Assembly: GCA_025330725.1 (NCBI GenBank)
Contig: JAIWND010000016.1
Coordinates: forward strand, 496,001-560,000
Reading direction: 5' to 3'
DNA: 64,000 nt
Source of the DNA: Chlamydoabsidia padenii
Taxonomy: Eukaryota > Mucoromycota > Mucoromycetes > Mucorales > Cunninghamellaceae
This document shows, in pieces, positions 47,747-60,900 of the stretch. Each line of letters begins with the position of its first letter. The first letter of the stretch is position 1. The position numbers and the translations under genes were made by a program. The notes under the pieces are model-generated. The model saw only the letters and a list, made by a program, of their open reading frames with translations. It was not told the DNA's origin and ran no database searches.

Positions 47747-50700
47747 CTACGTGAGATCATTGGTTGGTGTTTCTTGTCTATCAGGTTGATCTTGCCATTG
47801 TTGGTCTGGTTGTAGCATGGCCAAAGTTTGGGTATAGGTGTGAATCGCCGCCTCCAGTTCTTCTTTTCGTACAGGTTTGCTGACATAATCATTCATTCCT
47901 AACGTACAAAGGAGAAGGGGAGGAGATTAGTAAATTAGGTTTTGGAAACCTTTGCCTTTTTTTTTTTTTTTTTTTGTTCTTACCGACTTCAATACACTTT
48001 TCGCGATCACCAGACATTACACAAGCAGTCATGGCAATGATATAAGGCTTCAGAGAAGAATCTGACAGTTCCTGACGAATGATATGACTAGCTTCAAGAC
48101 CATTCATTCTGGGCATCCATATATCCATAAAGACCAGATCGATCGGGTCTGAAGTGCGAGCGTTTCGGATGATATCACACGCCTCCTTTCCATCGTTCGC
48201 CACTTTGCATGACAAACCCATACGGCCAAGCATTCGAGACAGCACCTTTTGATTCACCGGGTTGTCATCGACTAGGAGCGCATTGATGTTGGCCAAAGAG
48301 TCATCCGTCGATCTGTTCCTGTCGGTCGGAGATGAGCATGGTGAGACGTAGGATGGCGCCAGGGTACTTGTTTGAGAGATGTTGGATGAAGTTGTCGAGA
48401 ATTTCCGATCGTTGTATGAATCATCCGTGCTCTTGTTGGCTGAAGATCGACGACGGTTAGATTCATTGGAAGAAGTAAAAGATAGGCGCTGGTGGCGGTG
48501 ATGTTGATAGGCATTGTTGGTTGGAATTGGAGCCATCAAGGTGTCGGTATCACTACGAGGATCTGTCATTTGGTGTAGAACGGAGAAGAGCGTAGAGTTC
48601 TTGAAAGGCTTGGTAATGATGGCTGGTATTTGACAAATGTGATGGTTTTGGAAAGGATCGACAGTTGTTGGAGTATCGGTCGGTTCGGACACTAGTTCGT
48701 TATGAGTGACAAGGAGAGGACTTTCCGTCGTGGTGTTGTTCTCCTGGGATCGTTTCAGTCGTATATCATTGACACATAGTGTTGGAATGGTGGCGAGTCT
48801 TGGATGCTGCTTTCGAAGATAGGTCACCGCATCGTCACTTGAAGTTATTCCCATGTCCAGTTTTTCCAAATCCATAAAATCCACATCTACAATCAGCAAA
48901 TTGGGCTTTGCTTGATTTGAGCCTTGATTAAAGTACTGGTCCGCTTCTGCAAAGGCTAAAACTTGTATAAACTTGAATCCAGCATTACCAAGAATACTTC
49001 TCCAAGCCTTTTGATTGTGTGATTTTTCGGTGATCACCATAGTCCCGCTACATGTCTTGGTCAGTTCTGCTAGTTTATGTTGTTCACCATATGTGCAAGT
49101 GTTGGGTTGTTTTTGAAGCATCACTTGGAAGGTAAATGTAGTACCTTCACCATATTTTGAAGTAAGCCACTAAAGCATAAAAAAAGTGGTTAGAATGAGT
49201 ATAGCTTCCCTGTTTATATTTCTTTCTTACAACGTCACCATGCATCAATCGACAAAGTTTACGTGATATAGATAAACCAAGTCCAGTACCACCAAAGTTT
49301 CTTGTGATCGAAGCATCCACTTGAGAGAAGGATTGGAAGAGGGTCTCAATCTTATCTTCTGGGATCCCAATTCCCGTATCACTGACAGACACCTTGATTG
49401 GGACAAAGTCTCCATCCAGGTGGTGGTAAGAGGTTGCTGATTCGTTGTTTTCATCGCCATTTGGTAGGTTGCCGTCTCTATTGTCTGGGATGATCAACTT
49501 GGGCAAGCTGGAGGCACCAACTTCAACGTGGACATGCACATTACCACCAGAATCTGTGAATTTAAATGAGTTGGAGAGGCTAATATAAAGAAGTAATGCT
49601 AATAAGTATCTTTGTTGTTTTCCTTTGCACGACAAACTTTGTAACTTACAAATTCAAAATAATTTGACGGAGTCTGATCAAATCCCCTATGATCTTGATA
49701 GGTACCTTTGGGTCGATTTCGATCCATAGTGCAATATCCTTTTGCATATAGTTTGATGCAACCAGTTTTACAGCGCTTTCCATCACAAATGTCTATTATA
49801 TAATATAATGGTTAGCATATATACCTCGTCATACATTAGTTCTTTATTTTTACTTACCAGATCCAAGGAATTTTGCTCCAAAGTGAGTTTCCCCGACTCA
49901 ATCTTCGAGTAGTCCAGTATATCATCAATGATGGCCATCAGGTGATTTCCAGAGGACTCGATGGTTTCAGCACAGTCATACAATTCTGCAGGTAGATCAC
50001 TTTCCATCAAGATACGAGACATACCAATAACCGCATTCATAGGAGTTCGGATTTCTATATAAAAATATCGTTCAGTAGGTGTCATTCTATTCATTTCAAA
50101 TATGGGGGAGGGGGTTTTCGAGTCATTACCGTGTGACATGTTGGCCAAAAAGTTTTGTTTTGCCGCTGCCGCTGCCTCCGCTGCCTCTTTGGACTTTTTG
50201 AGATCTACAAGGTAGATAATCACATAAGAGATCAGAATTTTTCTTTATCTTTTTTTTTTTTTTTCCTTACTTACCTTTCAACAAGTTTTGCGTCCTGCCT
50301 CGTTCTTCCTCCAATTCCAAAGTCCGTTCCTGTAAGTTGGCCGTCCTATTGTACACCAAGTTCTCCATATCGTTTGCATATGTTTCAAGCTATAATATCA
50401 TAAAAGTTAAATTAATCCCACTTTTTTTTTTTTTTTTTTTTTTTATTGCAACTTCAATAACATCAAAGTCTTACCAAAGAAGCCAGATTGTCCACTACAT
50501 TTTCGGAGCTTGCCATGGATGGGTCAATTGCCTTCATGTGTTTCTAATGGATATATGTATACAAGTAATCAGTTGAATGAATCAAGTTTTCTGGGTAATA
50601 TAGTCACTTACTATTAAATCACTGGTTTGTGGTCTGTCATCAGGATCGACAGCCCAGCATCTTGTGATCAGTCGATTGACTTGGTAATAGTAGCCATCTC

Positions 50701-53700
50701 GATCGTTGTCAGCCAGTATTGGAGTAATATGTTCATGAATAATCTGGTGGAAGATGTCATCAGGACCACCGCCTTCTTTTGCCAATTCGTTATACGGCTC
50801 TGTCCTAGACAATATTTGATTCATTACCACACCGACACTAAAAAAAAAACAACCACCACCCAACGATGATGAGAAAGTGTCCACATATTAAAAGTCAAAT
50901 GTAGATTTTACCTATATATGTCCGCCTTTTTCGATGGGAAGGTAATTTTCAAATCCGTTGATAAATTAACAACCGATTCAGGGGCCAACCACAGTAAGAT
51001 GTTCTTGTGAGGGATGATGATAGAGGGAAGATCAGGGTATTGTTTTTGAATAAAGTTGGTCACCGAGGAATCATATTGAACTTGATGCATCTTTTGTAAA
51101 CCATAATCAGTGACCTTCAGTTCCCAGCGGCCGGTAATAATGCAAGAGGCAGTTGTAAGTAGTCCATGTGTTTCAATTTTCGATTGGTGTATAAAGTGAA
51201 TCCCTTTTAACAAGTCGTTGATCAAAGAGCATCTGAAGATCCAAGTCAGATCTATGTCGGGGTTTTCCAGTATCTTGTCCAAAGGTCCTTTGCGGCAATA
51301 TTCTACGAGATACAAGTATATTAGGTATTTTATTAGCATCATCCATATATGATCCTTTTCTATACCCAACATAAAAGCAGGGAGTTGAATACACTCACAT
51401 ACCTTCCACTATATATGTGCCATGAGATTCAATACATACACCAATAAATTCGACCAAATTATGATGTCGTTGTTGTTTGAGTATCGCGATTTCCCTCTTC
51501 ATATCTTCATCGAGCCGTAATGATTTGAAGCCAATTTGCTTGATGCACACGAGAAGGTTCCGGCTAGAATAATAATAATAATAATAAAGTAAAATGTGAA
51601 TTGATGGTTCATCATGTTTCATGCTGATTTTTCTATTTACTTACTGTCGTCCAATGGAGTTATGCATTTGCTTGATTGTTGGTGAGCCTGTTTGCATTCT
51701 AAAAGGAAGACCATTGAGTTTAGCGGTCTTTTTTTTTTTTTTTGTTTTGTTTTACCTATACTTTCTTACCTAGAATGTTCATCTAGATCCAAGTTGATGG
51801 ATTTTTCATAGCCCATAGCCCAGTGAGCGCTGTTTGTTTCGGTATCTGGCGTCTTGACACTCTGCTCTTCAAACTTGTCGTTGTATTGTTGATTGATGAT
51901 GTTTGCTAAATGATAAGTGTCACTGACGTTGCAATTGTTGTTATTGTTTATGCTGTCACCAATGAGATCGGTATTGTCGACAGTGGCATTATGTGATTTC
52001 GATAATAAGGGTGTACTTGTCGGACTATGCCCACGTGACGGTATTTCTGTAGTCAAAAGCTGGGTATCGTATTGATCGTCTGTTCGTTCGTTCTCCATGG
52101 ATGGACGGGGTTTTCGTGTTAGAGAGTCGTAAGATAGTAGCCAAGAATCTTCTTCACCAGGATCAAGACCATCTTTATGTTCCTTGAATCGTTTACGCAG
52201 GTAATAGCATAGCCATGCAAACAACACAAGTAGAAGCACCAACACGATGGGAAGGACAATGGATAGGATTTTTCGAGTTCTTCGATATTTTTCATGTTGA
52301 ATGTAGGTAGCACATAGAGTAGATTTGACCGCATCAGGATCATAGCATGAAATACAAGAGGTAGAGTCCATGTTTGCGATGGTTCCATTCTGGCAGGGTA
52401 GACATTCATTTTGGTCCTCCATGGCACTGTAATGATTGAATGGACAGGGTCTACATTGGATTGATGATCTTGCAAGCCCAGATTTATCCAAACAGTATGA
52501 AGATCGAGCCAAGGCCAAGTAGTAGGTACCAGGTGGACAAATATGAGTCAAGAGATAGGGCCGGACTTGAGTATTTTCCCAAGGCAGTTCGTCAAGTGTT
52601 TCTGATATAAAGAGATCAAGCACGGTCAAAAACCCTACGGCAAATGTATTCAATGACCTACAGATAAATGAAAAGGTGAGCAAAGTGATTGAGATCAAGT
52701 GAATTTAGCCCTATTGTTGTCTTACCATGAAGTGTTGAGGCGTAGATCGATTAAAGCTTGTTTTTCATCAAATCGATCTGCTGCGCTATATAAAGACACC
52801 CTGGACGGCGTGTAATTTTGAAGGTATCGCTAATACATCAAGTACAAAAAAAAAAAAAAAAAAAAAAAAAAAGTGGGAGGGGGGAGAAAGAGAATTAGCA
52901 AACATACTTCTTGATTCCATTTTTTTTTCCCGGTATTACCATGTTGACAGAGTCAAAAATGTATTCCGAGAAGGTAAAGATGCCATCCACTGTTCGATTC
53001 TGCCTGTGTAGATCGTCCAAAATCACGGAAAGTTGTCTTCCCACACTACCTTGACTATCGACATTGATGAGATGCACCATTTCATTTTCAGCAGGGATAG
53101 GAGACAACGATAGATCTTTATATTGTTGATATAGCATATTGCATAAATAGTTATCCACCATGACGCGCCTTTCCGAGAAGCATATAGGAGCCATGATTCC
53201 ATCAGCAATGGCGTTTTGAGCAGCCGAACGAGACAGGTATTCAAAGTCAATGTTGATTTGGACAGTCGATCTATTAATTAAGATAACAAAATAGCCAGTA
53301 ATAGTGAGTATATTTCTCTGCATGATAATCGAATACGCCATTTCTTTTTGTTCACTTACTTTGGATAGGTAGTATTCAAATGTCCAACATAATCCAGTCC
53401 AAGTGCGGCCAATGAAATATTTTTTGAAGCTGCAGAATTTACTACCTGTCTAAGCACGCTGTCATCATTCCCCACAAGGACGATCGGGGTGTTGTTATGA
53501 TTTATTAGATCGTTGAATGCCGAGAGAATCGATGGAGGATAACCTAATACAGTAGAGAAAGAAGCGTTTATTATATTTGCATCAAACATCTATTCCCAGT
53601 TTGTTTTGTTTGACTTACCGATAAAATCATTCTACATACAAAAGTGATATGATAAAAACAACATTGAGTAAACAACATAGCCTTGTATCAAATCAAATGT

Positions 53701-55114
53701 TTACCTGAATAGCATCGATAATTGTCCATCCAAGCTTGTTTGACAACTGATTCATTCCAGCCAATACGTTTCGACCATAAGTATCACCTTCAGCATTTGG
53801 AATCAGTGCACCAACAGTAGATATATCAGATTTAACAGTAAGGGGTCGTTTTTCAATGTATCCAATAAATCGTTTGACAGTTTCACTTGTGACAAGATAT
53901 GGACCAGTGGAAATAGTTTGATTACCAAATATACTATGTCCTGTAATAGCCTATTTTAAATAGAGTGGTGTTTAATATTATAGATCTATATGAATCGTCC
54001 ACCTTACCTCCAAGTAAATGTAAAAAAGTGGAAGAGCAGCTTGATAATAAGGTAGTTGGTCGATAGCAAAAGTCGATTGAGGGCGAGTTTCGAATAAAGT
54101 CGTCATGTTTTGTCCACCAAAGTCAATCAGAATGGTGTCAAACCGTCGTTGAGGTTGTTGAGAGTTGATGGTAATGGCCGTGTTAATAACCAAATCAGAA
54201 GAAGTCTACCCCACATCAACGAAAAGGACAATTAGTAGCCAGTCAATGATTATAAACACTATATTTACCATTCCACCAAGAGAGACCAGAGAATCAAACT
54301 GACCAGATAAAAAGTACTCTTGTACTCTTTTCAAGGTGGTACTGGAACTGTCGGTAGGTCGTAAAAGTGTCACTTGAGACCCATTAGGATGTAACGTCTT
54401 TGTAATAGCATCCAGGCGTGCATAAGTTTCATTGACAAGGTTTTCTATATGAGAGATCGCCAAAGGTTTGTTATATCCATCTTTTATTAATTGTTGAGCC
54501 ACCATGACGCCGACATCCCAGTCAGACTGAAGCACCCGTGTCAGTCCCAACTGATAAGAGTAATGTTCACCCGTATCGTACACAACCACAGGGACGCCTT
54601 TTGATTTGGCATACTTGACCGCTTCGTATACTTCGTCATCAGGGATCGTGGTGATAATGCCGTCTACACCCTTTTTGATAAAAATAGGAGGAAGAAAAAG
54701 TATGAGAATTAAAAAAATTAAATAGCGGGATCTGAAACCCACAGACATGAATGAATCTTACATTATCAACTGCTTCGTGGATATCATGCACCATTTGAGT
54801 TCGACCACCACTCCGATGATTCCAGTTTATCTCCACACCCTATAAAAAGATACATAATGTTAAAAGAGGTTGTTGTATTGTCTTTAGTAGCGATCTTTGA
54901 GAAGACCTACCAAAAGGGTGGCAGCATCCAACGCCCCACTACCTGGATTACCGTAAAATTTGTTATAGCTTGAATCGTGAGTGAATACGGAAAAAGTCGG
55001 TTTGGAAAAATTGGCGAGATCAGGATCACAAAGGGGTAGTATTGAGGGTTCTGGGACTGATGATCCCATCCTAAAGGTCATAAAGAAACAAAGACATGCT
55101 AATACAATGAGCAT
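47747..55114 (-). CDS. Receptor hybrid histidine kinase with guanylyl-cyclase-like pseudokinase
   Basis: Twenty-two exons, 55114 down to 47747: 54911-55114, 54762-54839, 54269-54670, 54008-54205, 53705-53950, 53619-53631, 53360-53543, 52940-53270, 52726-52829, 51770-52657, 51645-51698, 51403-51563, 50912-51302, 50612-50837, 50475-50543, 50275-50389, 50130-50204, 49858-50054, 49650-49792, 49231-49579, 47984-49169, 47747-47898. All phases join (1921 residues). Order: signal peptide (1-19); two sugar-binding-protein-like domains (about 25-335 and 340-620); Cys-rich stalk (627-705); membrane helix (717-741); pseudokinase (about 900-1160) with Lys909, HG in place of HRD at 1000 and TDYG at 1019, as in animal receptor guanylyl cyclases; signalling helix [15 protein letters not shown]; HisKA with His1246; HATPase ([21 protein letters not shown]); degenerate receiver; intact receiver (DD pair, Asp1825, Lys in SKPV). 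Likely senses a small ligand and signals by phosphorelay. Confidence 0.93.
53619..53631 (-). other. 13-nt micro-exon of the receptor kinase
   Basis: AATGATTTTATCG is flanked by TATGTAG and GTAAGT and is needed to keep frame between its neighbours. Skipping it would shift the frame in the second ligand-binding domain. Confidence 0.7.
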
Positions 55115-55544
55115 GATTTCGTGAAATAAATAGGATAGAGAGAGAGATAGAAACAAAGTGGAAAAAAAAGTGTTGCTGAAGTTTAAATGATGGGTTCAAC
55201 TGTTCTGAAACATAGTGTGATCTGTCTACATGGGCGTTATTAAAACCCCGCCGGGTGGATTGTGAATTAGGTTTTATTGATGTGAAAGCATAAACTGTGG
55301 TATAATATGTATGGAGGAGAAGGAGAAAAGTATTTACATGATGTAAGAAAAAGAAATGAACATAACATATAAACAAATGAGAGTGATAGGATACCATAAA
55401 AGATGATAATGGATGCTTGTAAAGTATATTCAATATCGTGTAATGCGTGCTTAAATAATGATGATATGCGTATAGAAAGTTGAAAATGGTGATAACCGTT
55501 CGACAGCGTCTCCATTTTTCCATTTTTTTTCCTTCTTACTTTCC
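55115..55544. other. Receptor kinase upstream region
   Basis: No gene seen; frames here are shadows. Contains TTAAAACCCCGCC (55240-55252), an inverse copy of the recurrent motif about 126 bases before the receptor ATG. Confidence 0.5.
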
Positions 55545-56141
55545 CTAAAGAGGGGATGAAGGAGTTGAAGGGGATTGCTTTTTTCGGATCATACTGCCTA
55601 TTTTGAAAGACCGCACTTCGCATTCACGCCAATTTCTCTGATGTTGTTGATGATGACCTAGATCTTGTGCGACTGATTTCCATGCGTGTTTAAATAGCTT
55701 GGCATGTTTTTTGATGGCTAACAATAAAAGCCGATCTTCAGGGTCTGACCATTCTTTGTGTTCCAATGCTTTTGCTTGAAGTGTTTTGAATCGACCCCAA
55801 CAACAACCACGTGATCGGTGAGGTAAATAAGTGGAGGATATCATTGCCCATGATAAACCTTGCTGGTATCCTTTTTGTAATAAAAAGTCTTCTTCGGATG
55901 ACCAAGGTGTGCGAGTTTGAGTGGTCAGTCGACGTTGAGGTTGATCCTGCTTTTGCTGTTGTATCATAAAAGGTGAAGTGGGAGGAGATACTAGGGTCGG
56001 AAATGGGGATGCATAACTTGAGATGGGACTAGAGGTCGCTGATGAGGCTGATGAGTAGCATGATTTGTAAGAATAGCCTTCGTGGTCGATTGTTATGACT
56101 TTCTCGGAAGTATGAGTGCAAAGTAAGTTTTTGATATCCAT
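55545..56141 (-). CDS. Myb/SANT-like DNA-binding protein
   Basis: Single exon, 198 residues, ATG at 56141. Residues 1-80 are Ser/Pro-rich. Two Myb-like repeats follow: TPWSSEEDFLLQKGYQQGL...WAMISSTYLPHRS...CWGRFKTL, then EWSDPEDRLLLLAIKKHAKLF...AWKSVAQDLGH...CEVRSFKI. The spaced tryptophans of each repeat are partly replaced (Trp-x-Trp pattern plus Phe/Tyr), as often in fungal Myb-like proteins. Likely a nuclear DNA-binding protein; targets unknown. The C-terminal tail is short and basic. Confidence 0.85.
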   Translation of the reverse strand: MDIKNLLCTHTSEKVITIDHEGYSYKSCYSSASSATSSPISSYASPFPTLVSPPTSPFMIQQQKQDQPQRRLTTQTRTPWSSEEDFLLQKGYQQGLSWAMISSTYLPHRSRGCCWGRFKTLQAKALEHKEWSDPEDRLLLLAIKKHAKLFKHAWKSVAQDLGHHQQHQRNWRECEVRSFKIGSMIRKKQSPSTPSSPL

Positions 56142-57375
56142 TGTTATTGCTGTAAAGTGAACTGATAAAGTAGGATAAGAGAAAAATAGGGGGAAAGACT
56201 AGATTGAAGATGATTTGAATGAAAGAAATGAAATGAAAAGATTGATCGACGTCCTTTTATATGTGTTTTTGTGTTACAGTTTTTTTTTTTTGTTAAAAAA
56301 AAAAGGCACGATTGTTTCTCCCGTGAAGAAGGAAAGGGGAAGCATGAGGAGCTCAACACGCCTTGAAGGAGAACAAATATTCCAAACAATGGTCACTTTA
56401 GTGTAAATCATTGTGGAATAAATGACAACATCACAAAAGGGAAAGGTGGACCCTCATGCATAATGAAATTACCTTTTTGGTAAATTCATGCAGATTTTCA
56501 AATTCCGTCAAACCAAGTTTCACTTTCCTTTTGTTCTTTTTATCTACTTGTTAATTCAACTCTCTTGGAGTAAATTAAACCAAGTTCTCCACATTCACCA
56601 ATTTGTACATCCAAGTTGATAAAAAAAGAAGAGGAGGCGAAAAAAAGACTTGAAATTATAGGGAGAGAGAAAGGAGAGAAAAGAAAAAGAACGAGGACCC
56701 TTTTACGATTTTTCATGTGCCGCTTTTAATCACGACTTTTGGTAATCGGTCAACCGAAAGTAAAAAAGACCCCTTCAGGGCAAAACCGATGAACAAAAAG
56801 AAGGGTACATATGTATCATGTCACAATCTATTTCCATTGACAGAAAACGAACTTTACTTTTTATATACAAGTTGGAAGATCATTATTCATTTTGTTGACA
56901 GTGCAAGTTTTACATTGATACCCCGGAAATCTCACTTTTTTGTTTTTTTTTGTTTTGTTTTGTTTAGTCATCATTTATATTCAGAAGCTTATAAAAACGT
57001 GGAAAGAGATCAAAGTTATGCAGGTGACTTTTTCATATGATATCAGTTAACGTGAAACCAGGGCATTTACACACGTTACTCAGTCGTGTGGCAGGGTTGT
57101 CTCATACTTAATAACATGACATAATGTAATGCTTTTCAAGACGAATCTGATGTAGATACAATCGTCACGACTGAAAGGGGAATCTCAAAAGGAGATATGT
57201 AATCATGAATGATCTTCTCGGTTTCAATACCCAAAAAGGATATCAACAAATGGGGTGAGTGGAAAAAAGGGGTCTGGCTGATAAACATGACAGATGAAAT
57301 TCAATTTATGGCCTGACTTTTGTAACGACTGCATGATCTTTTGCTGTTTTTGAAATGCAGATTCAGATCCCGCCT

Positions 57376-57409
<34 letters not shown>

Positions 57410-57944
57410 CGTGAGTGGGGAGGGAAAATGAAGTAGCCCCTTTTTAAATCAAGTACTATTGAAGCATCAGCAAGGTGCTTTTCATAAGTAATGTCAACTT
57501 GTTTCCTACAGACAAGTGTGAACGTGGCACACAATCAAACCTCATGGTCAAACTTGTTCACATGAGATATAGGGGAAAGGGGAGGGGAAAAAAAAGGAGC
57601 AAGAAGGGTTTGGTCATTGCTTCATTCATCTCAAACCTTTTCATTATTAATACACGTTTTTATTAGGGACACTGACGATTCTTTTATCATTGTTGCTTCG
57701 CACAGACTAAAAATGGAGATAGGATTAAGGTTTAGATCAAGTTCTTTTATTTGACATTTGTCTTTTAAAACAATACAAATGTAACATTTATTATAATGTG
57801 TATTGATGATAGAAGGAAGATAAAAAAAAAAAGTCTAATGGTTTTAATAAATGCTATTTCTAGAATGTAAAATATAAGAATGAATATACAATAGAATGGG
57901 ATAAATGAAGGATAAGGGGGAAGGAGAGGGGGAAAAAGATATTC
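56142..57944. other. Intergenic, 1.8 kb
   Basis: No supported gene. AT-rich, with a long T tract (about 57378-57408) next to TTCAGATCCCGCC (57362-57374), and a TTTCAAATTCCG variant near 56495. A 107-codon frame at 56717-57040 has no recognisable features. Confidence 0.5.
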
Positions 57945-60900
57945 CTAAGTAAATCGCACCCGTTTGCTTGAAGATGATTTTCGAAGATTGCGTGCCATTT
58001 TTCGTTTTGCTGCCAATACAGGGTCAATGACTGATTCCACCGCCCTTTGTGCTTTTCGTTCCTCCTTGATATCTGTAGTGTGTTGTCGAATATTTTGGTA
58101 GATAGCAAAGTATGCGGTTGGACCTGCCTTCTTTTGGATCATCGTCAATACTTCGTTACCGAGTGTCTTTAGTTCATCTACATAACAACAATAGGAGAGA
58201 TAAAAGAGATGAGACAATGTACACCTTGTATGTTTTGCTTTCGTTATTGTGTGATGGCTTACCAAATCCTTTTTCCCGACTAACTTGACCATTGACAGTA
58301 TGATAGATAGGAGCAATCATTGAGAATAAGTAAGGCGGCAGTTCTTCCGATTTCATTATGCTACACATGGAAGCAAACCACTTGAAAATCGATGATCGCT
58401 AAAAGAGATAAAAAACAAAGATGATTAGTATTTTACCATTTATGATTTAAAGTTTTTTTTTTTGCATATTAGTGTAACGCTTACCAATAAAAGATTCTTG
58501 CCTTGATTTCTTCCAGCACCTCTTGCGGTATAGGATGCCTTGTGGAATAACCATAGTAGAGATGCATGTACATGATTTTGATCCACAGAGATATCTTGTC
58601 CCGACAATAACGTTTTAGAAGTAGCATCGTCTTGTTTAGCACCATCCACTTGATCATCTTCGTCTTCTTTTACATCTTCTTCTGGAGACAAATGATAAAG
58701 GCACCGACCCACGAAAAAGAGATTCTTGACCAATTGAGTTGCTTGTTCATCCGATAAATAGTTACTCTTGAGTTGTTCCACAAAAGCATAGGCCAAACCG
58801 CGCAACACCTTTCGATTCAGATAGCTGTTTCTTGTCACTGGATTGATACCTGCAAAATAAACACCGAATAGTCGAGCACCTGATGATCGAATCCAAGAAT
58901 GTGGATGAAGAAGAAGCGATTCAACGCCACTCCAGATAGGACTGTCAGTATAATCCAGCTTGGGGAATGCTGATATAACCTTTGCAAATGTGTTCAAACT
59001 GTAGTAACCGACTTCCCAGGGTACATCCACGGCCATAGCTTCGTCTTCAGAGTTCAGGACATCATCTTGTTCTTCTTGTTGCTTCAATGCATCCATCCAG
59101 TGTTGATGGTTAGATTCAATCATGACTGCCAGACGACCAACCAGTTGGGAGACATACTAAATAAATAAAAAAAGCAAGTTAGCGGAGGTCTAATATAATG
59201 CATTTGCATTGACGGTACTTTACCTTGAAATCCTTGCCATAGGCATCAATCACCAGACCATACATTTGACATCCAGCACGTTGCAAGTTGACCTGTTTGC
59301 TATCCATCCACTTGTCCAAGAGCTTGTAAACGGTTTCCATTTCATCATCCATTCGCAAGAGCAGCGATTTGATCAATTCAGCAGTCATTTCACGACACTT
59401 TGCAGATTCATCATTGATCAAACGCATCACCAGAGCCAGTAAGAGAGATTGAGAGAATTCCGCCAAGATTTCATCGCCAAATTTAGAGATGATATGGTGT
59501 AAAAGTTCCATCACAGATTCACGACCAGTTTCATGTACATATTCCAGATTCTTGGTGATAAATGCCATTTGCTTCTTTAATCGGCCACGACCCTGAGGAT
59601 AGTCCATCAAAAACATAAAGTAGACCGAGCGTGCCTGTTCCCTGGTTTCTGGAGCTTGATTAGTGACCAAGATAGTGCCGATAGTGTCCATGAGATCATA
59701 CATTTCAGGGGCCAAGAATTTGCGAGAAACAATGGCACGCACCAAACCAAACGCAGTACCTTGTCTTGTAGGTTCTTCCAAGTCAGGTCGAATAATGTTG
59801 ATAAGGTAAGTGAGTTGGTGTTCGGAGAGGTTGGATTTCTTGGACTGAATACAGACAGTGAGTAGGCGGAAGCATGATTGGATCATAGGATTGTTGGTGT
59901 TTGGTGAATGCTTCAGAATTTGGAAGATTCGCTTGATGGCCACAGGTACAGATTCATTGACAGAAGCTAATGGTAGTTTAAAGAGAATACAGAGATTTCT
60001 TGCCGCCAAAGTAACGTTTGCTGATTGTGTTGAGAAGAGAATGTTGCCCACCGTCATCAAGATCTTGTCCAATCGTGTCGCATAATCATCATCAGACAAG
60101 TCGTACCTATTTCGCCGCAAAGATGTGTGCAGTAAAGACAAACCAAAGTAGACAAATCGATGAGAGTTGACATGAAGATAATCCACAGGTTCCTCCACAA
60201 TTCGCTTGGTTTGGACTTCAAAGTTTAATTCCTTTTGAGACTTGACCACCTTGACCTTCTTTTGAGCCTTGTATACATCCACGTTTTCAGAGATCAGATC
60301 ATTGGCAAAGTCGAGCATTTCAATAGAGTCGTAACCAGGATTATGCACTAAACCATTCGCGGTCCGTTTCAAAACATCGTCTACCTTGTTGAGAATTTTG
60401 ATACTTTGGGTATTTGTCATAACGTCCTTGAGTGGTGCCAGTAAAAAACCAATGTTAGAGAATTTGACCAGCTTAGCGAGGAGTTCAAAGGCAGCAGGGC
60501 TACGTCGGCTTTTAGCTTCCTTGGTTTTCCCAGTGATTTCTTGAGTATCCTTTTCTTGACCAGTTTTACCAAAGATGTCACTGATCAAAACTTGAACAAT
60601 ATCCTCCATACAGTAATCTAAATCGCCAACATCCATTCGAGGGGCCATATCGTTCAGTAAGGCGCTGACAGTGTAACCAAGTACATGGAGTTCATAACCA
60701 CGAGACAAAGCACCACGAAGTTCCTTGATGATGAATTGGAAATACTTTGTACCGAGAAATTCATTGATTTTCAACAGTGTTTCCCGAGTAACGTCGCGGA
60801 CATCTTGAGCACGGCTACGGATAGTTTGACATACAATTGTGAGCAGACCAGGCAAGTTGAGACGCATCGATTTTTCAGGAAGTTGTCGAAGGAGTTTGGC

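Noticed and set aside
47747..55114. Splitting the receptor kinase into separate receptor, kinase and response-regulator genes
   Set aside because: Every exon border keeps phase over 22 exons, no internal stop or promoter-sized gap exists, and domains follow a sensible order.
55071..55623. Minus-strand frames of 118-150 codons upstream of the receptor
   Set aside because: Hydrophobic low-complexity reading of a promoter region, overlapping the Myb gene end in another frame.
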